A stretch of 64,000 bases of DNA from Enterococcus pallens ATCC BAA-351 (GTDB taxonomy: Bacteria; Bacillota; Bacilli; Lactobacillales; Enterococcaceae), in assembly GCF_000407485.1 (NCBI RefSeq), contig NZ_ASWD01000003.1, positions 1 through 64,000 on the forward strand, read 5' to 3'. The position numbers and the translations under genes were made by a program. The notes under the pieces were generated by a model that worked only from the letters and a program-made list of their open reading frames with translations, ran no database searches and had not been told where the DNA came from. Of this stretch, positions 63,690-64,000 are shown piece after piece. Each line of letters starts with the position of its first letter. Position 1 is the stretch's first letter.

Positions 63690-64000
63690 TTACCCTTTCA
63701 AATCAACCTTAGATAGATTTGTTTTTTGTAAATACATTCGCAGAACAATAGATACTAACCCTAAAACAACAAAGATCAAGGTACCGAATAATGAGTATTG
63801 TGTGCCCATTTCGGTAATGAAAAATCCACAGAAGAAGGTTCCAAAGGTTGTTCCTAAATTCGCAGCTGTTAAATATAAACCATTAGAAAAATCTGGCGCC
63901 TCTGACCCTGCCTCACTAATCAAATATTGATTCACGTTTGAATTTATACCTGCTAAAACACCAATTAACGCTACGATAACAGTAGTTACAAGACTCAAAT
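63690..64000 (-). CDS. Partial MFS transporter (C-terminal part)
   Basis: The frame is open to the right window edge, so the N-terminus is missing. About three hydrophobic spans (VIVALIGVLAGINSNV, GLYLTAANLGTTFGTFFCGF, LFGTLIFVVLGLVSIV) match the last helices of a DHA1-type transporter. The apparent TTG at 63998 is only the first in-window codon of that kind and not the real start. It is probably regulated by the MerR gene that follows it. Confidence 0.85.
   Translation of the reverse strand, partial: LSLVTTVIVALIGVLAGINSNVNQYLISEAGSEAPDFSNGLYLTAANLGTTFGTFFCGFFITEMGTQYSLFGTLIFVVLGLVSIVLRMYLQKTNLSKVDLKG

Overview
The window reads as chromosome, or a chromosome-like accessory region, of a low-GC Gram-positive lactic acid bacterium, most probably an Enterococcus. 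The signs are LPxTG surface proteins, many PTS operons with PRD and LicT-type regulators, strong AGGAGG ribosome sites with occasional TTG or GTG starts, an Fst-type toxin, and a ComK homologue. The species cannot be fixed from sequence alone; the wealth of plant-glycoside genes would suit a plant- or gut-associated enterococcus. No rRNA, tRNA or CRISPR array was seen. Almost every gene lies on the minus strand.

Region 1 (1-15.1 kb) is a cell-surface cluster read leftwards: a DUF1149 protein, a secreted two-domain peptidoglycan hydrolase (GH73-like plus M23), two DivIVA-like coiled-coil proteins, two tiny proteins (one membrane-bound) joined by an ATGA overlap, a cytoplasmic alpha/alpha-barrel protein, a 2,698-residue Ser-Asp-repeat LPxTG protein, and a secreted protein cut by the window edge. 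Region 2 (15.1-21.2 kb) holds a tyrosine recombinase flanked by a 23-bp inverted repeat, a ComK-like regulator, a DUF1659/DUF2922 small-protein cluster, an Fst-family type I toxin and a decayed ORF.

Region 3 (21.2-35.9 kb) is the most striking part. It is a catabolic locus that encodes two complete C-glycoside deglycosidase pairs (TIM-barrel alpha plus small beta subunit), two Gfo/Idh/MocA sugar dehydrogenases, a SnoaL-like protein, a third TIM-barrel isomerase/epimerase, a Lac/Cel-type PTS, a ROK kinase, a Cof phosphatase, an MFS exporter and an AraC regulator fused to a degenerate GH39-like domain. The predicted logic is uptake of a C-glycoside (or mixed glycosides), oxidation of the sugar at C3, cleavage of the C-C glycosidic bond, export of the aglycone and recycling of the keto-sugar. 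A structured leader recurs three times (twice in tandem at 28.05-28.35 kb and once at 33.3-33.46 kb) with compensatory changes in two helices; this is the best candidate for a previously undescribed cis-regulatory RNA. A strong CRE (cre site) sits at the promoter.

Region 4 (36-48.5 kb) has a PadR regulator with an SGNH-type esterase, a hypothetical protein, an MFS carrier and a galactitol-type PTS operon (aldolase, IIA, IIB, IIC, hydroxyacid dehydrogenase, PRD regulator) behind a second CRE. Region 5 (49-58 kb) is a stress or aldehyde/quinone-type reductase regulon. A MerR protein sits beside a -35/operator/19-bp-spacer/-10 arrangement that appears at four promoters and ties together SDR, NmrA-like, YciI, two RibD-like reductases, two aldo/keto reductases, a GH1 6-phospho-beta-glucosidase and a cyclophilin-like protein. 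A second cyclophilin-like lipoprotein is broken in an A8 run. Region 6 (58.3-64 kb) is a beta-glucoside PTS locus with a LicT/BglG antiterminator and two tandem RAT/terminator modules, followed by a second MerR and a truncated MFS gene.
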